A stretch of DNA of 64,000 nucleotides from Xanthomonas euroxanthea. Its GTDB lineage: Bacteria > Pseudomonadota > Gammaproteobacteria > Xanthomonadales > Xanthomonadaceae. The stretch lies in contig NZ_UIHB01000001.1 of NCBI RefSeq assembly GCF_900476395.1, forward strand, positions 316,217 to 380,216, given 5' to 3'. Position 1 is the stretch's first letter, and each line of letters opens with the position of its first letter. A model generated the notes under the pieces. The model was not told the DNA's origin, searched no databases, and saw only the letters and a program-made list of their open reading frames with translations. The translations under genes were made by a program, and so were the position numbers. Of the stretch, positions 1 to 8,896 are shown piece by piece.

Positions 1-251
1 GCGCTGGGTCATGGCAAGGGTCTCTGCACCCCGCCAGGGCGGCGGGCACTGCGATGGAAAAACGGCTGCACGGAGTACGCGGGACACAGTGCGATGGCCG
101 ACGCCGCACTGCGCGAACGCAACTCACTGCTTGGAGCAGGTAACGTGCGCGCACTCATGCACTGCTCCAGGCAACACGCGGCACCCTGCGTGCAGGTGCA
201 CGCGCAGTGCCTGGCAATGAAGAGCCGCACATGCAAGCGGGCATCACCGCC

Positions 252-1862
252 TCACATCCGGAACACGCCGAAGCGTGTCGGCTCGATCGGCGCATTCAAT
301 GCGGCCGACAGCCCCAGCCCCAGCACGCGACGGGTGTCGGCCGGATCGATGATGCCGTCGTCCCACAGGCGCGCGCTGGCGTAATACGGGTGGCCCTGCT
401 GCTCGAACTGGGCACGGATCGGTGCCTTGAACGCATCCTCTTCCTCGCCCGACCAGGCGCCACCCTTGGCTTCGATGCCGTCGCGGCGCACGGTGGCCAA
501 TACGCTGGCGGCCTGTTCCCCGCCCATCACACCGATGCGCGCATTCGGCCACATCCACAGGAAGTTCGGCGAGTACGCACGGCCGCACATGCCGTAATTG
601 CCGGCGCCGAACGAGCCGCCGATCACCACGGTGAACTTGGGCACCTTGGCACAGGCCACCGCCATCACCAGCTTGGCGCCGTCCTTGGCGATGCCGCCAT
701 GTTCGTATTTGCGCCCGACCATGAAGCCGGTGATGTTCTGCAGGAACACCAGCGGAATGCCGCGCTGCGTGCACAGCTCGATGAAGTGCGCGCCCTTGAG
801 CGCGGACTCGGAAAACAGGATGCCGTTGTTGGCGATGATGCCGACCGGGTAGCCATGCAGATGCGCAAAGCCGGTGACCAGGGTGCTGCCATAACGCGGC
901 TTGAATTCGTCCAGCTGCGAGTCGTCGACGATGCGGGCGATCACTTCGCGCACATCGAAGGGCTTGCGCGTATCGGCGGGAATCACGCCATACAGCTCGT
1001 CGGCCGCATAGCGCGGCGGCAGCGGTGCCTGCAGGGCCAGCGATGCCGCCGGCTTGCGCCAGTTGAGCCGGGCGATGATGGCGCGCACGCGTGCCAGGGC
1101 CTGCAGGTCGTTGTCGGCGAAGTGATCGGCCACGCCCGAGATGCGCGTATGCACATCCGCACCGCCGAGTTCTTCGGCACTGACTTCTTCGCCGGTGGCC
1201 GCTTTGACCAGTGGCGGACCGCCGAGGAAGATGGTGCCTTGCTCGCGCACGATCACCGTTTCATCGCTCATCGCCGGCACGTACGCACCGCCAGCGGTGC
1301 ACGAGCCCATCACGCAGGCGACCTGCGGAATGCCGTTGGCCGAAAGGTTGGCCTGGTTGTAGAAGATGCGCCCGAAGTGGTCGCGGTCGGGAAACACTTC
1401 ATCCTGCAACGGCAGGAACGCGCCGCCGGAATCGACCAGGTAGATGCACGGCAAGCGGTTCTGCTGGGCGATTTCCTGCGCACGCAGATGCTTCTTCACC
1501 GTCATCGGGTAATAGGTACCGCCCTTGACGGTGGCATCGTTGGCCACGATCACGCATTCCACCCCGGACACCCGTCCGATGCCGGCCACCACACCGGCGC
1601 ATGGCACCTGATCGTCGTACATGCCGTGCGCCGCGAGGGGCGCGATTTCCAGCAAGGCGCTGCCCGGATCCAGCAAGGCATCGATGCGCTCGCGCACCAG
1701 CAACTTGCCGCGTGCGGTGTGCTTGGCACGCGCGGCATCGCTGCCGCCCAGCGCGGTCTGCGCCAGCGTGCGGCGCAGATCCTCGATCACCGTGCGCATG
1801 GCCGCAGCGTTATGTTGGAAGCTTTCGCCGCTGGCCTGCAGCTGGCTGGTGATCACGCTCAT
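252..1862 (-). CDS. liuB: Acyl-CoA carboxylase beta subunit (3-methylcrotonyl/geranyl-CoA carboxylase type)
   Basis: The 536-aa protein is a biotin-dependent carboxyltransferase subunit. It would transfer CO2 from the biotinyl alpha subunit to methylcrotonyl-CoA in leucine/isovalerate breakdown. Visible family marks include the N-terminal [13 protein letters not shown] segment, the [17 protein letters not shown] and [17 protein letters not shown] stretches of the acyl-CoA site, and the C-terminal [18 protein letters not shown] and MGGEQAA motifs. The ATG at 1862 is preceded by GGAG about 6 nt away, which favours it over the longer frame. It lies 10 nt downstream of liuA, so the two are probably co-transcribed. 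The biotin-carrying alpha subunit and liuC are not in the window; the 250 bases past the stop hold no gene I can see. Confidence 0.93.
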   Translation of the reverse strand: MSVITSQLQASGESFQHNAAAMRTVIEDLRRTLAQTALGGSDAARAKHTARGKLLVRERIDALLDPGSALLEIAPLAAHGMYDDQVPCAGVVAGIGRVSGVECVIVANDATVKGGTYYPMTVKKHLRAQEIAQQNRLPCIYLVDSGGAFLPLQDEVFPDRDHFGRIFYNQANLSANGIPQVACVMGSCTAGGAYVPAMSDETVIVREQGTIFLGGPPLVKAATGEEVSAEELGGADVHTRISGVADHFADNDLQALARVRAIIARLNWRKPAASLALQAPLPPRYAADELYGVIPADTRKPFDVREVIARIVDDSQLDEFKPRYGSTLVTGFAHLHGYPVGIIANNGILFSESALKGAHFIELCTQRGIPLVFLQNITGFMVGRKYEHGGIAKDGAKLVMAVACAKVPKFTVVIGGSFGAGNYGMCGRAYSPNFLWMWPNARIGVMGGEQAASVLATVRRDGIEAKGGAWSGEEEDAFKAPIRAQFEQQGHPYYASARLWDDGIIDPADTRRVLGLGLSAALNAPIEPTRFGVFRM

Positions 1863-1872
1863 GGTGGCTCCG

Positions 1873-3036
1873 TCAGGCGGTGCGTTCGAACAGCTCACGG
1901 CCGATCAGCATGCGTCGGATCTCCGAGGTGCCCGCACCGATTTCGTACAGCTTGGCATCGCGCCACAGGCGCCCGGTGGGGTAGTCGTTGATGTAGCCGT
2001 TGCCGCCCAGCACCTGGATCGCCTGGCCGGTGAGCCAGGTGGCTTTTTCGGCCGCGTAGAGAATCGCACCGGCCGCATCCTGGCGCGTGGTCAGCCCCGC
2101 GTCGCAGGCACGCGCCACTGCATACACATAGGCGCGGCAGGCGTTGAGCCCGACGTACATGTCGGCCAGCTTCGCCTGCATCAACTGGAAGGTGCCGATC
2201 GGCGCGCCGAACTGCTTGCGCTCGTGCACGTACGGCAGCACCACATCCATCGCGGCGGCCATCAGGCCCAACGGGCCGCCGGCCAGCACCACACGTTCGA
2301 AATCCAGGCCCGACATCAGCACACGCACGCCACCGTTGAGCGCGCCCAGCACGTTCTCGGCCGGCACTTCGCAATCGCTGAACACCAGCTCGCAGGTGTT
2401 GGAGCCGCGCATGCCCAGCTTGTCGAGTTTCTGCGCGGTGGAGAATCCCTTCATCCCTTTTTCGACGATGAAGGCGGTGATGCCGCGTGCGCCGGCCTCC
2501 GGGTCGGTCTTGGCGTACACCACCAGCACATCGGCGTCCGGGCCGTTGGTGATCCACATCTTGCTGCCGTTGAGCACATAGCGGTCGCCGCGCGCATCGG
2601 CGCGCAGCTTCATCGACACCACATCCGAGCCGGCGCCGGCCTCGCTCATCGCCAGTGCCCCGACGTGCTCGCCGGTGCACAGCCTGGGCAGGTAGCGCTG
2701 TTTCTGCTCGGGCGTTGCGTTCTTGCGCAGCTGGTTGAGGCACAGGTTGGAATGCGCGCCGTACGACAGGCCGATGGCCCCGCCGGCCCGCGAGATTTCC
2801 TCCATCGCCACCACATGCGCCAGGTAGCCCATGCCGCTGCCGCCGTACTCTTCCTCCACGGTCAGCCCGAGCAGGCCTTGTTCGCCGAACAGGCGCCACA
2901 GCTGGGCGGGAAAGACATTGTCCTGATCGGCCGTGGCCGCGAGCGGGGCAATATGGTGGCTGGCAAAGGCCGCCACGCTTTCGCGCAGCAGATCGATGTC
3001 TTCGCCAAGCGCAAAATTCAGGGACGGCACGTGCAT
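1873..3036 (-). CDS. liuA: Isovaleryl-CoA dehydrogenase
   Basis: The 387-aa acyl-CoA dehydrogenase would oxidise isovaleryl-CoA to 3-methylcrotonyl-CoA, the substrate of the carboxylase encoded next to it. Family signatures are present: [12 protein letters not shown] (FAD site, about 127-138), [10 protein letters not shown] (161-170), and [32 protein letters not shown] split over the C-terminal region. Glu247 sits in [13 protein letters not shown], the loop that carries the catalytic base specifically in isovaleryl-CoA dehydrogenases rather than in short- or medium-chain enzymes, so the substrate call is stronger than usual. It heads the liu operon and diverges from a TetR gene with a palindrome between them. 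Confidence 0.93.
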   Translation of the reverse strand: MHVPSLNFALGEDIDLLRESVAAFASHHIAPLAATADQDNVFPAQLWRLFGEQGLLGLTVEEEYGGSGMGYLAHVVAMEEISRAGGAIGLSYGAHSNLCLNQLRKNATPEQKQRYLPRLCTGEHVGALAMSEAGAGSDVVSMKLRADARGDRYVLNGSKMWITNGPDADVLVVYAKTDPEAGARGITAFIVEKGMKGFSTAQKLDKLGMRGSNTCELVFSDCEVPAENVLGALNGGVRVLMSGLDFERVVLAGGPLGLMAAAMDVVLPYVHERKQFGAPIGTFQLMQAKLADMYVGLNACRAYVYAVARACDAGLTTRQDAAGAILYAAEKATWLTGQAIQVLGGNGYINDYPTGRLWRDAKLYEIGAGTSEIRRMLIGRELFERTA

Positions 3037-3137
3037 GGAGCGACTCCGCAGGGATCGGGGTGTGCCGGGTGGGAGCGGGCAGGCCGCACGGCGCTTGTGC
3101 GCAGCCTAGCGGTCCGCAGTGAAAAAGTGAACTAAAA

Positions 3138-3150
3138 TTCAACTATTGAA
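3138..3150. promoter_or_regulatory. Candidate TetR operator between liuA and the TetR gene
   Basis: A perfect palindrome, TTCAA-CTA-TTGAA, lies 14 nt before the start codon of the TetR gene and about 100 nt upstream of divergent liuA, in an AT-rich patch unlike its surroundings. A further imperfect arm (GTGAACTA, about 3127-3134) precedes it. Position and symmetry fit an autoregulatory operator. The assignment is inferred from the layout only. Confidence 0.45.
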
Positions 3151-3164
3151 CCAAGAATCAGACC

Positions 3165-3785
3165 ATGGCTTATCGACGCTCCGCCCTGATGGAAGAACGC
3201 CTGGCCGGCAACCGCGAACGCATCCTGCACGCGGCCCGTGCCCTGATCGCCGAAGGCGGCTACCGCAACGCGCCGGTAACCGCCGTCGCAGCTGCCGCCG
3301 GCGTGTCCACCGGGCAGATCTATCGTCACTTCCCATCCAAAGCCGAGCTTTTCGTGGAAGTTCTCAACGAGGCGGTGCAGCGCGAGATGGCCATCCTGCG
3401 CGCCATCGCCACCACCCAGGCCAGTGCTGCCGAGCGCCTGCGCACTGCGATCGCCACGTTCGTGCGGCGGGCCCTGGCCGGTCCCGCGTTGGCGTACGCC
3501 TTCATTGCCGAGCCGGTGGAAAGCGAGGTGGATGCCGAGCGCATCCGTGGCCGACGCCTGTTCGGAGAGGTGTTCCGCCAGCTTCTCGCCGAAGGCGTGG
3601 CGGCCGGCGAGTTCCCGCAGCAGTCGCTGGACGCGGCGGCGGCGTGCATCGTCGGCGCCTTCACCGAGGCCCTGGTGGGACCGATCGCCCCCAGCCGCAG
3701 CGATCCGCAGCAGGGCGAGCAGCTGGTCGAGGCGATCTGCGGGTTCTGTCTGCGCGCGGTGGGGGCGCGGCAGCCGGCGGTCTGA
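3165..3785 (+). CDS. TetR/AcrR family transcriptional regulator
   Basis: The 206-aa protein has a canonical TetR N-terminal helix-turn-helix: RERILHAARALIAEGGYRNAPVTAVAAAAGVSTGQIYRHFPSKAELF spans about residues 17-63, with the recognition helix at GVSTGQIYRHF. The C-terminal ligand domain is helical and not diagnostic. It diverges from liuA-liuB, so a role in repressing branched-chain acyl-CoA breakdown, possibly with an acyl-CoA ligand, is plausible. In pseudomonads the liu genes are instead run by a MerR-type LiuR, so this would be a different solution. The ATG at 3165 is the natural start. Confidence 0.85.
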   Translation: MAYRRSALMEERLAGNRERILHAARALIAEGGYRNAPVTAVAAAAGVSTGQIYRHFPSKAELFVEVLNEAVQREMAILRAIATTQASAAERLRTAIATFVRRALAGPALAYAFIAEPVESEVDAERIRGRRLFGEVFRQLLAEGVAAGEFPQQSLDAAAACIVGAFTEALVGPIAPSRSDPQQGEQLVEAICGFCLRAVGARQPAV

Positions 3786-3850
3786 CAGTGCACTGACCGG
3801 GCGTGCTGCTGGGCTGTGCCGAGGCAGATAACTGTGCATATACTGTGCAC
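3786..3850 (+). promoter_or_regulatory. Autoregulatory promoter/operator of the Xre-RES toxin-antitoxin pair
   Basis: Three related elements precede the antitoxin gene: the perfect palindrome CAGTGCACTG (3786-3795) and two direct repeats ACTGTGCA (3831-3838 and 3842-3849). The direct repeats also form GTGCA-N7-TGCAC and straddle a good -10 hexamer TATACT (3839-3844). Xre/RES antitoxins bind DNA repeats over their own promoter, which fits this arrangement. A convincing -35 is not obvious. Confidence 0.6.
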
Positions 3851-3871
3851 TCGCCCTGCCGGAGTCCTGCA

Positions 3872-4246
3872 ATGGTCGCCGTTCTCAATCCCCTGGCCCT
3901 GACCGAACGCCTGCGCGTGCCGGATCGCACCATCCTGTCGCCCTCGGCCATGGCCGGCCTGCTGGATCTGTCGCAGCAGGAACTGGCCGAGCTGGCCGGT
4001 GTGCATCGCAACAGCCTGCGCGTGCATCCGGAAAGCCCGCGCGTACAGGACCTGCTGCGCAACCTGTCGCGCCTGCTGGTGGCGATGACGCAAGTCCAGC
4101 CGGACGAACGCCAGGTGGTGTTCCATCTCAAGAACACCCCGATTCCGGCGTTCGAGTTCGCCACCCTGCTGGAAGTGGTCAAACAGGGCCGCACCGATGA
4201 TGCGCTGACCTATCTGCGCACCGTTGCCGCGGGGGCCGCCGGTTGA
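3872..4246 (+). CDS. Xre/MbcA/ParS-type antitoxin of a RES toxin
   Basis: This 124-aa protein is the antitoxin half of a type II RES/Xre module. An N-terminal helix-turn-helix region (about 28-55, MAGLLDLSQQELAELAGVHRNSLRV) is followed by the C-terminal DUF2384-like toxin-binding part (about 56-124), as in MbcA/ParS/Xre antitoxins. The start ATG at 3872 has GGAG 7 nt upstream. Its stop overlaps the TTG start of the next gene by 4 nt, typical of co-translated toxin-antitoxin pairs. The palindrome and repeats upstream suggest autoregulation. Confidence 0.82.
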   Translation: MVAVLNPLALTERLRVPDRTILSPSAMAGLLDLSQQELAELAGVHRNSLRVHPESPRVQDLLRNLSRLLVAMTQVQPDERQVVFHLKNTPIPAFEFATLLEVVKQGRTDDALTYLRTVAAGAAG

Positions 4247-4770
4247 AGCTGAGCGCTCCGGCGCACTGCACGCTGTATCGCGCCTTCACGCCGCGCTGGG
4301 CTGCCGAACCGTTGAGCGGCGCCGGTGCGGCACGCTCGGGCGGGCGCTTCAATCGCTTTGGACAGCCGGCCCTGTATTTATCGCTGCAACTGGAGACCGC
4401 CGCCGCCGAATACGCGCAAGCGGCGCTGTTCCTGCCGCCATTGACCTTGGTCAGTTATGCCGCCGACCTGCCGGCGCTGGCCGATCTGCGCCTGCTCGAT
4501 GCGAGCTGGGATCCGCTCTGGGCCGACTGGACCGAGGACTGGCGCAAGGCGCTGGTCAACAAGATCGAACCGGTCAGCTGGGTGCTCGGCGACCTGCTGC
4601 GCGAGGCGCAGATTCCTGGCGTGATCTTTCCCAGCATGGCGCTGCCGGAGGGCATCAACGTGGTGCTGTTCATGGACATGCTGCAGCCCGAACACGTGTT
4701 GCGCGTGCTCGACGACGGTCGCCTGCCGCGCGATGGGCGCAGCTGGGGCGATCCGCCGATCGTGGCGTAG
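4243..4770 (+). CDS. RES-domain toxin (predicted NAD+-depleting)
   Basis: The 175-aa RES-domain protein carries the family's three conserved polar residues: Arg35 in SGGRFN, Glu56 in TAAAEYA and Ser131 in IFPSMA. RES toxins such as MbcT and those of Photorhabdus and Pseudomonas fold like ADP-ribosyltransferases and destroy NAD+. Translation most likely begins at the TTG overlapping the antitoxin stop (TTGA), a weak start that would keep toxin output below antitoxin. Length and domain look complete, so the module appears active. The convergent neighbour ends 13 nt away. Confidence 0.82.
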   Translation: MKLSAPAHCTLYRAFTPRWAAEPLSGAGAARSGGRFNRFGQPALYLSLQLETAAAEYAQAALFLPPLTLVSYAADLPALADLRLLDASWDPLWADWTEDWRKALVNKIEPVSWVLGDLLREAQIPGVIFPSMALPEGINVVLFMDMLQPEHVLRVLDDGRLPRDGRSWGDPPIVA

Positions 4771-4783
4771 CGACGGACGTCCT

Positions 4784-5119
4784 TCACCCCACCAACAGCT
4801 GCAGCGCACCCGCCAGCAGCGGCGCGGCCACTGCCGTGGGCAGGATCAATCTACGCCGATACGGCAGCAACCACAGCGACAGCAACGCGGCAGCGCCGGT
4901 CAATGTGCCCAGCCACAGCACCGGGCCGACGCCCCAGCCTTGTGCGTGTACCGCCAGGCCGAAGGTGAGCAGCACCAGCAGCCAGCCCAGCACGCGCAGT
5001 TGCCGCGAGCGCGCCGCGCCCAGCGTGCGACCCGTGACTTCCTGCTGATGCTTGTCCATCGCCAGGCACAGCGCGGCGAATCCGGAAAAATTCAGCGCCA
5101 GCAGCAGCCACACGCTCAT
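4784..5119 (-). CDS. DUF3325-type small membrane protein of a PepSY operon
   Basis: The 111-aa protein has three to four hydrophobic segments (about 3-19, 44-60, 63-80 and 92-108) and the WLLLALNFSGFAALCLAM opening seen in DUF3325 proteins. It is the last gene of the DUF4198-DUF3649-PepSY-DUF3325 operon and its ATG overlaps the PepSY stop (ATGA). By position it resembles the small inner-membrane partners of PepSY ferric-siderophore reductases, such as the Pseudomonas Fpv proteins. Its own biochemical role is unknown. Confidence 0.7.
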   Translation of the reverse strand: MSVWLLLALNFSGFAALCLAMDKHQQEVTGRTLGAARSRQLRVLGWLLVLLTFGLAVHAQGWGVGPVLWLGTLTGAAALLSLWLLPYRRRLILPTAVAAPLLAGALQLLVG

Positions 5120-6732
5120 GCGCTTTCCTGCAGCGGCACGCTGCCCTGCGCAGGCGCGGCGGTAGTGGCGCGCGCGCGTCGCGCCGATGCGGCTTGCGGT
5201 GCCTTCCACTGCTGCAGGCGCCAGCCCGCCACGCCCAGCGACATGCCAAGGAACAGGCAGACCAGATCGACCCCGGCCAACATCCATTGCCCGGCCGGCA
5301 GCGTCACGCCCAGATGCACATCGGTGGTGATCGCATTGACCACCGGCACCAAGGCGAACAAGGCCGCGCCCAGATACAGCTGCCAGCTCCACATCGCGCG
5401 CCGTGGCCACACGAACGCCGCCAGCAATGCAGCGGCCCATGCGGCAAAGAACAGGTTGGCCTCCATTGCCGCGCGCGCCTCCAGGCTCACCGGCAACACC
5501 CGGTTGGCCCAGAAGAAACTGGCGAAGGCGATCGGCAAGCCGGCGACCGTGCCGATGTTGAGCGCATCCACCAGCCGCAGCCCGAAACCGATGCGCCCGG
5601 CCTTCAGGTGTTTGGGGCGTTCCTTCACCGCCCACATCACCACGCCGCTGGCTACCATCAGGCAACCGAGCAAGCCGGAGCCGAAGAACAGCGCGCGCAT
5701 CCACGGCCCGGCGAAGTGGGCGATATGCAGGCCCACCATCACCCCGCGCGTCTGGCTGGCGCCACCCGGTGGCCCGCTGTGCTGCAGGCGCTGGCCGCTG
5801 ACCGCATCGAACAGGATCGATGGCGCATTGGTGGACAGACGATCGGACACCTGGGTGACGCCGACCGCTGCGTGCGCATCGTTGGGCAGCGACACCGCCA
5901 CGTTGCCGACCTCACCACCGCGCCAGTGGCTGCGCGCACGCGCCACGAATTGCTCCAGCGGCAGCATGTGCGCCGGGGTACCAGACGCTTGTCGCGTATC
6001 GGCGACCCGGTTGGCGGATTCTTCGTAGAACCGCATTTCGTTGTCCGGGTACTGCGCCTTGATGCCCCACGGCAGGTACATGAACATCAAGGTCACGATG
6101 CCGGTGTAGGTGATCATCGCGTGGTACGGCAATGCGGTCACGGCGCTGACGTTGTGGAAATCCAGCCACGAGCGCAGGCCCTTGCCCGGGCGGAAGGTGA
6201 AGAAATCCTTGAAGATCTTCTTGTGCGTGATCACGCCGCTGATGATCGCCACCAGCATGAACATCGCGCAGAAACCCACGATATAGCGCGACCACATCAC
6301 CGGCAGATAATGCAGATCGAAATGCAGCCGGTAGAAGAATTCGCCGCCCAGGGTGTCGCGCGCGGCGATCTCCTTGCCGGTGGCCGGGTCGATGATGGCG
6401 TTGCCATACATCTCGCGGCGACTGGCCGGTTTGCCATCGGTTGGCGCGGGGTTTTGCCAGTACATGCTGACCACCGGATTGCGCGCGTCCGGCAAGGTGA
6501 TGTTCCAGCTCTGCGCATCGGCGGCATGCGTCTGCAGATACTGCTCGGCACTGCGCAGCGCGGTCGCGCTGCTCACCGTGGTGGTGGGCAGTTCCGGACG
6601 CATCCAGCGGCTGATTTCGTCGCGGTAATAACTCGCCGTGCCGCCCATGAAGATCAACAGCAACACCCAGCCGACCAGCAGCCCGGTCCAGGTGTGCAGC
6701 CACGCCATCGACTGGCGGAATCCCTGCTTCAT
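5116..6732 (-). CDS. PepSY-associated transmembrane protein (putative ferric-siderophore reductase)
   Basis: The 538-aa inner-membrane protein opens with a transmembrane helix (about 8-34, SMAWLHTWTGLLVGWVLLL). A large periplasmic PepSY_TM region follows, with further membrane segments around 180-205, 230-250 and 320-350 and a cluster of four helices at the C-terminus. Histidines near membrane ends (LHTWTG, RLHFDLH, DFHNVS, YHAMITYTG) are the usual haem-ligand candidates of this family, whose studied members (FpvG, FoxB types) reduce iron from siderophores at the inner membrane. The start at 6732 follows the 4-nt overlap with the upstream gene. Substrate siderophore cannot be inferred. Confidence 0.82.
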   Translation of the reverse strand: MKQGFRQSMAWLHTWTGLLVGWVLLLIFMGGTASYYRDEISRWMRPELPTTTVSSATALRSAEQYLQTHAADAQSWNITLPDARNPVVSMYWQNPAPTDGKPASRREMYGNAIIDPATGKEIAARDTLGGEFFYRLHFDLHYLPVMWSRYIVGFCAMFMLVAIISGVITHKKIFKDFFTFRPGKGLRSWLDFHNVSAVTALPYHAMITYTGIVTLMFMYLPWGIKAQYPDNEMRFYEESANRVADTRQASGTPAHMLPLEQFVARARSHWRGGEVGNVAVSLPNDAHAAVGVTQVSDRLSTNAPSILFDAVSGQRLQHSGPPGGASQTRGVMVGLHIAHFAGPWMRALFFGSGLLGCLMVASGVVMWAVKERPKHLKAGRIGFGLRLVDALNIGTVAGLPIAFASFFWANRVLPVSLEARAAMEANLFFAAWAAALLAAFVWPRRAMWSWQLYLGAALFALVPVVNAITTDVHLGVTLPAGQWMLAGVDLVCLFLGMSLGVAGWRLQQWKAPQAASARRARATTAAPAQGSVPLQESA

Positions 6733-7040
6733 GCCACGCCCCGTTGCAGCCATGCGGCCAGTGCGAACATCAGCGCCGCCGGCACGGCGATGCCGGCCCA
6801 GGCGCGCCACACGCTGGCGGTGGCGAAGGCCCATAGCGGCGCGCAGGCACACACTACGATGCCGACCAGCATGCTGGTCAGCACCGCTTCGCTGCGTGGC
6901 AGCGGCAACACCAGCGCCAGCAGCAGATTGGTGGCGCTGGCGAGCGCATAGCCGCCAAACATCGCCGCCAGCGTGCGCGCAAGCACGCCCAGCCAGGGGC
7001 GCCTGAACCAGGGAAGCGGCAGGGACGGTGCGGTAGCCAT
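6729..7040 (-). CDS. DUF3649-type membrane protein
   Basis: The 103-aa protein has three predicted membrane helices (about 22-45, 53-72 and 80-97) and the pattern RTLAAMFGGYALASATNLLLALVLP characteristic of DUF3649. Such proteins are regularly found beside PepSY reductases. It overlaps the next gene by 4 nt and sits 25 nt after the DUF4198 gene. It probably contributes to the same membrane complex; no catalytic residue is evident. Confidence 0.72.
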   Translation of the reverse strand: MATAPSLPLPWFRRPWLGVLARTLAAMFGGYALASATNLLLALVLPLPRSEAVLTSMLVGIVVCACAPLWAFATASVWRAWAGIAVPAALMFALAAWLQRGVA

Positions 7041-7065
7041 CGGATCGGCGGCGCGTGTGGCCGGC

Positions 7066-7710
7066 TTACTCGGCCAGGAAGGTCAACGTGCTGATGTGGT
7101 GGATCATCGCCACCTGCTTGCCGGCGATCTCACGCTTCACCGGCTCCTTGTTGGTGGCGACCAGGATGTGCCGGCCGGCGCGCAGCTTGGGCAGGGTCAC
7201 CTGGCCGTTGGCATCGGAGGTCAGCGTCTTCTGCCACTTCTGCGGGTCGATCACCGTCACCTCGACCTTGGGCAGCGGCTTGTTGCGATAGAGCACGGTC
7301 AGCGTATTGCTGTTGGCAGCGGTGGGCACCAGCTCGAAATCGAGCTTGGCCGACGGCGTGGCGCGCCCGGCGCGTGCGTAGTAGCTCACCGTCTCGAAGC
7401 TGCCGGCTTCGCCCTTCCACGGCTCGAACACGCTGTCGTCGCTCAGCCACGCATCGCCGCTGCCGGACAGCGGCGCGGTGAGGAACGCGTTGCCGCGCTG
7501 CAGGGCGCCGGCCTTGCCGGCCGTGCCGAACACGGTCGGCTTGACCACGCGCTTGATCTCGTCTTCGCCATGGTCGAGGGTGTCCTGCGCCGGTTCGCCG
7601 AAGTAGATGCGCACCGGGCCGCTGCCGTCGCGCTCGATCCAGATCTCGTGGGCTTGGGCAGACAGGCTGATGCTGGCCAAGGCCAGGCAGGACAGCAGGA
7701 AGGACTTCAT
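7066..7710 (-). CDS. DUF4198 periplasmic protein, first gene of the iron-type operon
   Basis: The 214-aa protein has a clear signal peptide (SFLLSCLALASISLSAQAHE, cleavage after about 20) whose mature end begins HEIWIE, a His-rich start typical of DUF4198 proteins. The C-terminal half looks like an Ig-like or carboxypeptidase-regulatory beta domain (VEVTVIDPQKWQKTLTSDANGQVTLPKLRAGRH split across it). Homologues lie beside TonB or siderophore reduction genes and are thought to bind a metal or metallophore in the periplasm. It leads the operon and has an inverted repeat of Fur type upstream. Confidence 0.75.
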   Translation of the reverse strand: MKSFLLSCLALASISLSAQAHEIWIERDGSGPVRIYFGEPAQDTLDHGEDEIKRVVKPTVFGTAGKAGALQRGNAFLTAPLSGSGDAWLSDDSVFEPWKGEAGSFETVSYYARAGRATPSAKLDFELVPTAANSNTLTVLYRNKPLPKVEVTVIDPQKWQKTLTSDANGQVTLPKLRAGRHILVATNKEPVKREIAGKQVAMIHHISTLTFLAE

Positions 7711-7770
7711 CGCGGCGACTCCTCGTAGGCGGGACCGGGCGAGGCGAGAACCGCGTCACCGTGGATTGAT

Positions 7771-7790
7771 GGGAATGATACGCAATTCCC
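7771..7790 (-). promoter_or_regulatory. Inverted repeat upstream of the PepSY operon, possible Fur site
   Basis: GGGAAT-N8-ATTCCC is a perfect inverted repeat 60 nt upstream of the DUF4198 start. Its interior (AATGATACGCAATT) partly resembles a Fur box in an otherwise GC-rich region. The iron-linked operon supports Fur control, but the match to the consensus is incomplete. Confidence 0.4.
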
Positions 7791-7991
7791 CTGGGCGAGA
7801 CCAACGTGTCATGCGGCATTGCGGCAATTCATCCGCAGCTACAGACGGGCGCGCGGGCAAGAGCGACAGCGCGGCAGGGCGCAGCGCACACCGCAGGAAT
7901 AACTGTCATGCACAGTGGCCAGACGGGCGCGAACTGTGCTCTATACTCCGGCGCTAGCAGAGGTCTTCGACCAACAGCCAGGGGTGAGCGC

Positions 7992-8510
7992 GTGCGGAAT
8001 TACGACCTCGAGTTCCTGAAGAAATTCTCGATGGTGATCGGACTACTGGTGGTGATCACCCTGGGCCTGATTGCCCTGGCAGCCTATTTGCAACGCGCCA
8101 TTCCCGACGAAGTCTCGCCCACCGCGGCCAAACGCGTGCAGCAACGCATCGCCCCGGCCGGCGCGGTCTATGCCGGCACCACCGGTGCGTCCGCACAGGC
8201 CGCAGCCCAGGCCGCAGCGCTGGCCAAGGCCGCCTCGCAGTCTGCCTACGGCGGCAGCACCGACGGCAAGACCATCTTCGACAACCTGTGCACCGCCTGC
8301 CACACCACCGGCGTGGGCAAGGCGCCGACGCTGGACCACGCGCATTGGGACGCGCGCATCGCCCAGGGCAAGGACACCTTGTACAAGCACGCGATCGAGG
8401 GTTACACCGGCCCGGACGGCGGCATCATGCCGCCCAAGGGTGGCAACCCGGCACTGACCGAAGAGCAGGTGCGGGCCACGGTCGACTGGATGCTGAGCAA
8501 TTTGAAGTAA
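7992..8510 (+). CDS. Membrane-anchored c5-type cytochrome c
   Basis: The 172-aa protein has one N-terminal membrane anchor (about 13-33, SMVIGLLVVITLGLIALAAY). An Ala-rich linker (about 60-88) leads to a single haem c domain with Cys100-x-x-Cys103-His104 and the axial Met146 in GGIMPPKGGN, the c5 pattern. It probably carries electrons at the periplasmic face of the inner membrane to a terminal oxidase. The GTG at 7992, after AGGGGTGAGC, gives the conserved start RNYDLEFLKKFS; longer frames have no conserved N-terminus. A TATACT hexamer near 7942 may be its -10. Confidence 0.85.
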   Translation: MRNYDLEFLKKFSMVIGLLVVITLGLIALAAYLQRAIPDEVSPTAAKRVQQRIAPAGAVYAGTTGASAQAAAQAAALAKAASQSAYGGSTDGKTIFDNLCTACHTTGVGKAPTLDHAHWDARIAQGKDTLYKHAIEGYTGPDGGIMPPKGGNPALTEEQVRATVDWMLSNLK

Positions 8511-8896
8511 GCCTCTAAAGCAGCAAGCGCCTGGAACACGTGGCTGACACAGGCAGTCGGTGTGTGGCCAGGTGGCCGCATGCCGTGCGCGGGTGCGTCG
8601 ACTGGCAACCGCGAGGCCTGCGCGTACGGGAGCACGCTTTTTTTATAGGCGGCAGGCATTGCGCGCGCGTTTGCGCTCGCTGCGCGACGTGCTCGCACGA
8701 CCACGCCAGCCTTGCGCGACCGCCTCAGCGCCGTTGCTTTAGGGGAATGCCGCAATTGCCGGCAGCTGTGCACCGGCCACGTCATCCACGCAGCAGCTGG
8801 TCGCCACTTGCAACGTTTTGCTAGCCTGTCACGGTTCTCACGCGCCGCCTTCAAGGCGGCGCCTGCAGGTGGTCCAGGTCTTTCCGGAGTGTGTCG
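8511..8896. other. Gap between cytochrome c and nuclease genes
   Basis: This stretch of about 385 bases shows no convincing gene, terminator hairpin or repeat. A run of seven T at 8639-8645 is not preceded by a stable stem. The ribosome-binding site of the downstream nuclease (CCGGAG, 8884-8889) is at its right edge. Confidence 0.5.

Noticed and set aside
207-1991. Long plus-strand open frame (594 codons) opposite liuB
   Set aside because: It lies antisense to a fully recognisable carboxylase gene, is rich in His, Arg and Gln as expected from the reverse complement of GC-rich coding DNA, and has no domain.
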